Under the pieces are notes generated by a model. It was not told the DNA's origin, did not search any database, and saw nothing but the letters and a program-made list of their open reading frames with translations. A stretch of DNA of 5,946 nt from Alphaproteobacteria bacterium (GTDB taxonomy: Bacteria; Pseudomonadota; Alphaproteobacteria; JABAAW01): the NCBI GenBank assembly GCA_014239005.1, contig JABAAA010000084.1:1-5946 (forward strand). The letters are read 5' to 3'. This document shows, one piece after another, positions 5,379 to 5,946 of the stretch; within the stretch, counting starts at the first letter, position 1; every line of letters begins with the position of its first letter. The position numbers and the translations under genes were made by a program.

Positions 5379-5443
5379 AAAAAAATGCGCTTGTCTCTGC
5401 TCGCGCTTGTGCTTTTTGAGGAGCACGCGCTTGCAGAGACAAG
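5379..5443 (-). terminator. Large intrinsic terminator of the holC-like gene, built from the hairpin repeat (copy 2)
   Basis: The outer stem is a perfect 11 bp: CTTGTCTCTGC (5390-5400) with GCAGAGACAAG (5433-5443). Inside, GCGC (5403-5406) pairs with GCGC (5427-5430), then after a TT bulge GTGCT (5409-5413) pairs with AGCAC (5422-5426), leaving an 8-base loop. On the minus strand the hairpin is followed by four bases and then seven T (5385-5379). It starts 14 bases after the stop codon of the minus-strand gene, the right place and orientation for its terminator. The outer arms and the TCGCGCTT segment are the same as in the short hairpin at 4881. Confidence 0.8.
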
Positions 5444-5456
5444 AACAACGATCTCC

Positions 5457-5946
5457 CTAAAACAACGATTCCTGACTAGGATCGTTTACCATCACAGGCT
5501 CCTCTTCTTTCTCTTCCTCGCGCACCTCTTTTTCTCGCACCTCTTCTTCTTGCCGATCTTCAGCTTGTCCATGAGCTTGTCCATGAGCTTGTCCTTGAGC
5601 TTGTTCCTGAACTTGTTCATGAACTTGCTCCTGCTCTCTAATAGCCTCCTCCCTCTTCGGCGCGACCTTGTCTTTCTCCTCTCTTCGTCGCCAGCCCCCC
5701 CCTTCCTCGTACCAAAACCCCGCCTTGACATCCTCCATGCCACACAACTCCCCCCACAATTTCTCCGCAATCCCCCCTGCTCCCCCATCCCCCTCCTCGT
5801 ACAGAAAACAACACAACCCAAAACTCCCCCCATCCCTCGCCAAATTTATTCCTTCTTCAGCGTCCTCTCCCTCCTGCCAGTGAAACAACACGTTCGCTCC
5901 ATTAATAGCCTCCCCATTCTCTCCATCCGTTCCTAGCCCCCTCGTC
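5457..5946 (-). CDS. holC: Probable DNA polymerase III chi subunit, C-terminal part, with repetitive tail
   Basis: The frame is open from the right edge to a TAG at 5457; 162 residues are visible and the N-terminus is missing. The first 90 or so resemble the C-terminal half of alphaproteobacterial HolC: NGANVLFHW, as in the chi sheet (usually NGA.VLFLVDG), then FLYEEGDGGAGGIAEKLWGE, where chi has its D..A...A...W helix, and FWYEEGGGWRR, matching the terminal YWQQ...GGW. Chi links the clamp loader to single-strand binding protein at the fork. After GGWRR there are about 75 extra residues not expected in chi: a Lys/Glu linker, six four-residue repeats of the form (Q/H)(E/G)Q(V/A), and a Glu-rich block (EEEVREKEVREEEKEEE). 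The coding strand is strongly G-rich. The assignment rests on remembered motifs and spacing. If wrong, it is an acidic repeat protein of unknown role. An internal GTG at 5891 is an unlikely start because the homology continues upstream. Confidence 0.6.
   Translation of the reverse strand, partial: TRGLGTDGENGEAINGANVLFHWQEGEDAEEGINLARDGGSFGLCCFLYEEGDGGAGGIAEKLWGELCGMEDVKAGFWYEEGGGWRRREEKDKVAPKREEAIREQEQVHEQVQEQAQGQAHGQAHGQAEDRQEEEVREKEVREEEKEEEPVMVNDPSQESLF
5562..5633 (-). repeat. Six 12-bp tandem repeats encoding (Q/H)(E/G)Q(V/A)
   Basis: On the plus strand the units run AGCTTGTCCATG, AGCTTGTCCATG, AGCTTGTCCTTG, AGCTTGTTCCTG, AACTTGTTCATG, AACTTGCTCCTG. The first two are identical and divergence rises toward the higher coordinates, as in an array that expands at one end. 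All units keep the minus-strand reading frame and encode the Gln-rich tail of the holC-like gene. Confidence 0.92.

Noticed and set aside
5385..5936. Plus-strand frame of 183 codons with runs of Ser-Leu and Pro
   Set aside because: It is antisense to the holC-like gene. The Ser-Leu pattern is just the complement of the 12-bp Gln-rich repeats, and the minus-strand frame matches a known family.

Overview
The window looks like a chromosomal stretch of a bacterium, most likely an alphaproteobacterium. The support is the A29:U41 variant of an otherwise standard initiator tRNA, a betaine-type homocysteine S-methyltransferase, a zinc-less MDR oxidoreductase with the NNTDINTR...GWY signature, and what looks like a pol III chi subunit. 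All assignments come from reading the sequence, without database searches.

Layout. Positions 1-1177 (minus strand) hold a possible restriction-modification module: a complete NPPF-type adenine DNA methyltransferase and, overlapping its stop by 7 bases, the start of a second ORF with a helix-turn-helix that runs off the left edge. The gap 1178-1344 separates it from the divergent tRNA gene and carries three tandem 13-bp repeats and a good sigma70 promoter. tRNA-fMet is at 1345-1418. A quinone-reductase-like oxidoreductase follows 34 bases later on the same strand (1453-2601). rmuC converges on it from the minus strand (2662-3726). A divergent homocysteine S-methyltransferase occupies 3825-4871.

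The region 4872-5456 is non-coding apart from one small gene. In order it holds a short hairpin repeat, two tandem intrinsic terminators, a good promoter, a 50-codon ORF with a full AAGGAGG ribosome-binding site encoding a hydrophobic peptide, two more inverted repeats, and a large hairpin that acts as the minus-strand terminator of the last gene. That gene (5457-5946, N-terminus off the window) is probably holC with a long repetitive acidic, Gln-rich tail.

The protein-coding genes do not form one pathway: a DNA modification module, translation initiation (tRNA), DNA maintenance (rmuC, holC) and methionine synthesis sit side by side. Two themes recur. First, 12-bp (4-codon) tandem repeats have expanded inside otherwise conserved proteins (oxidoreductase, chi). 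Second, a hairpin motif built on TCTCTGC/GCAGAGA recurs between genes. Candidate -10 boxes lie very close to the start of the tRNA and of rmuC, suggesting little or no 5' leader. The least explained items are the 50-residue hydrophobic peptide and the HTH partner of the methyltransferase. I see no CRISPR array, transposase, phage gene or origin.
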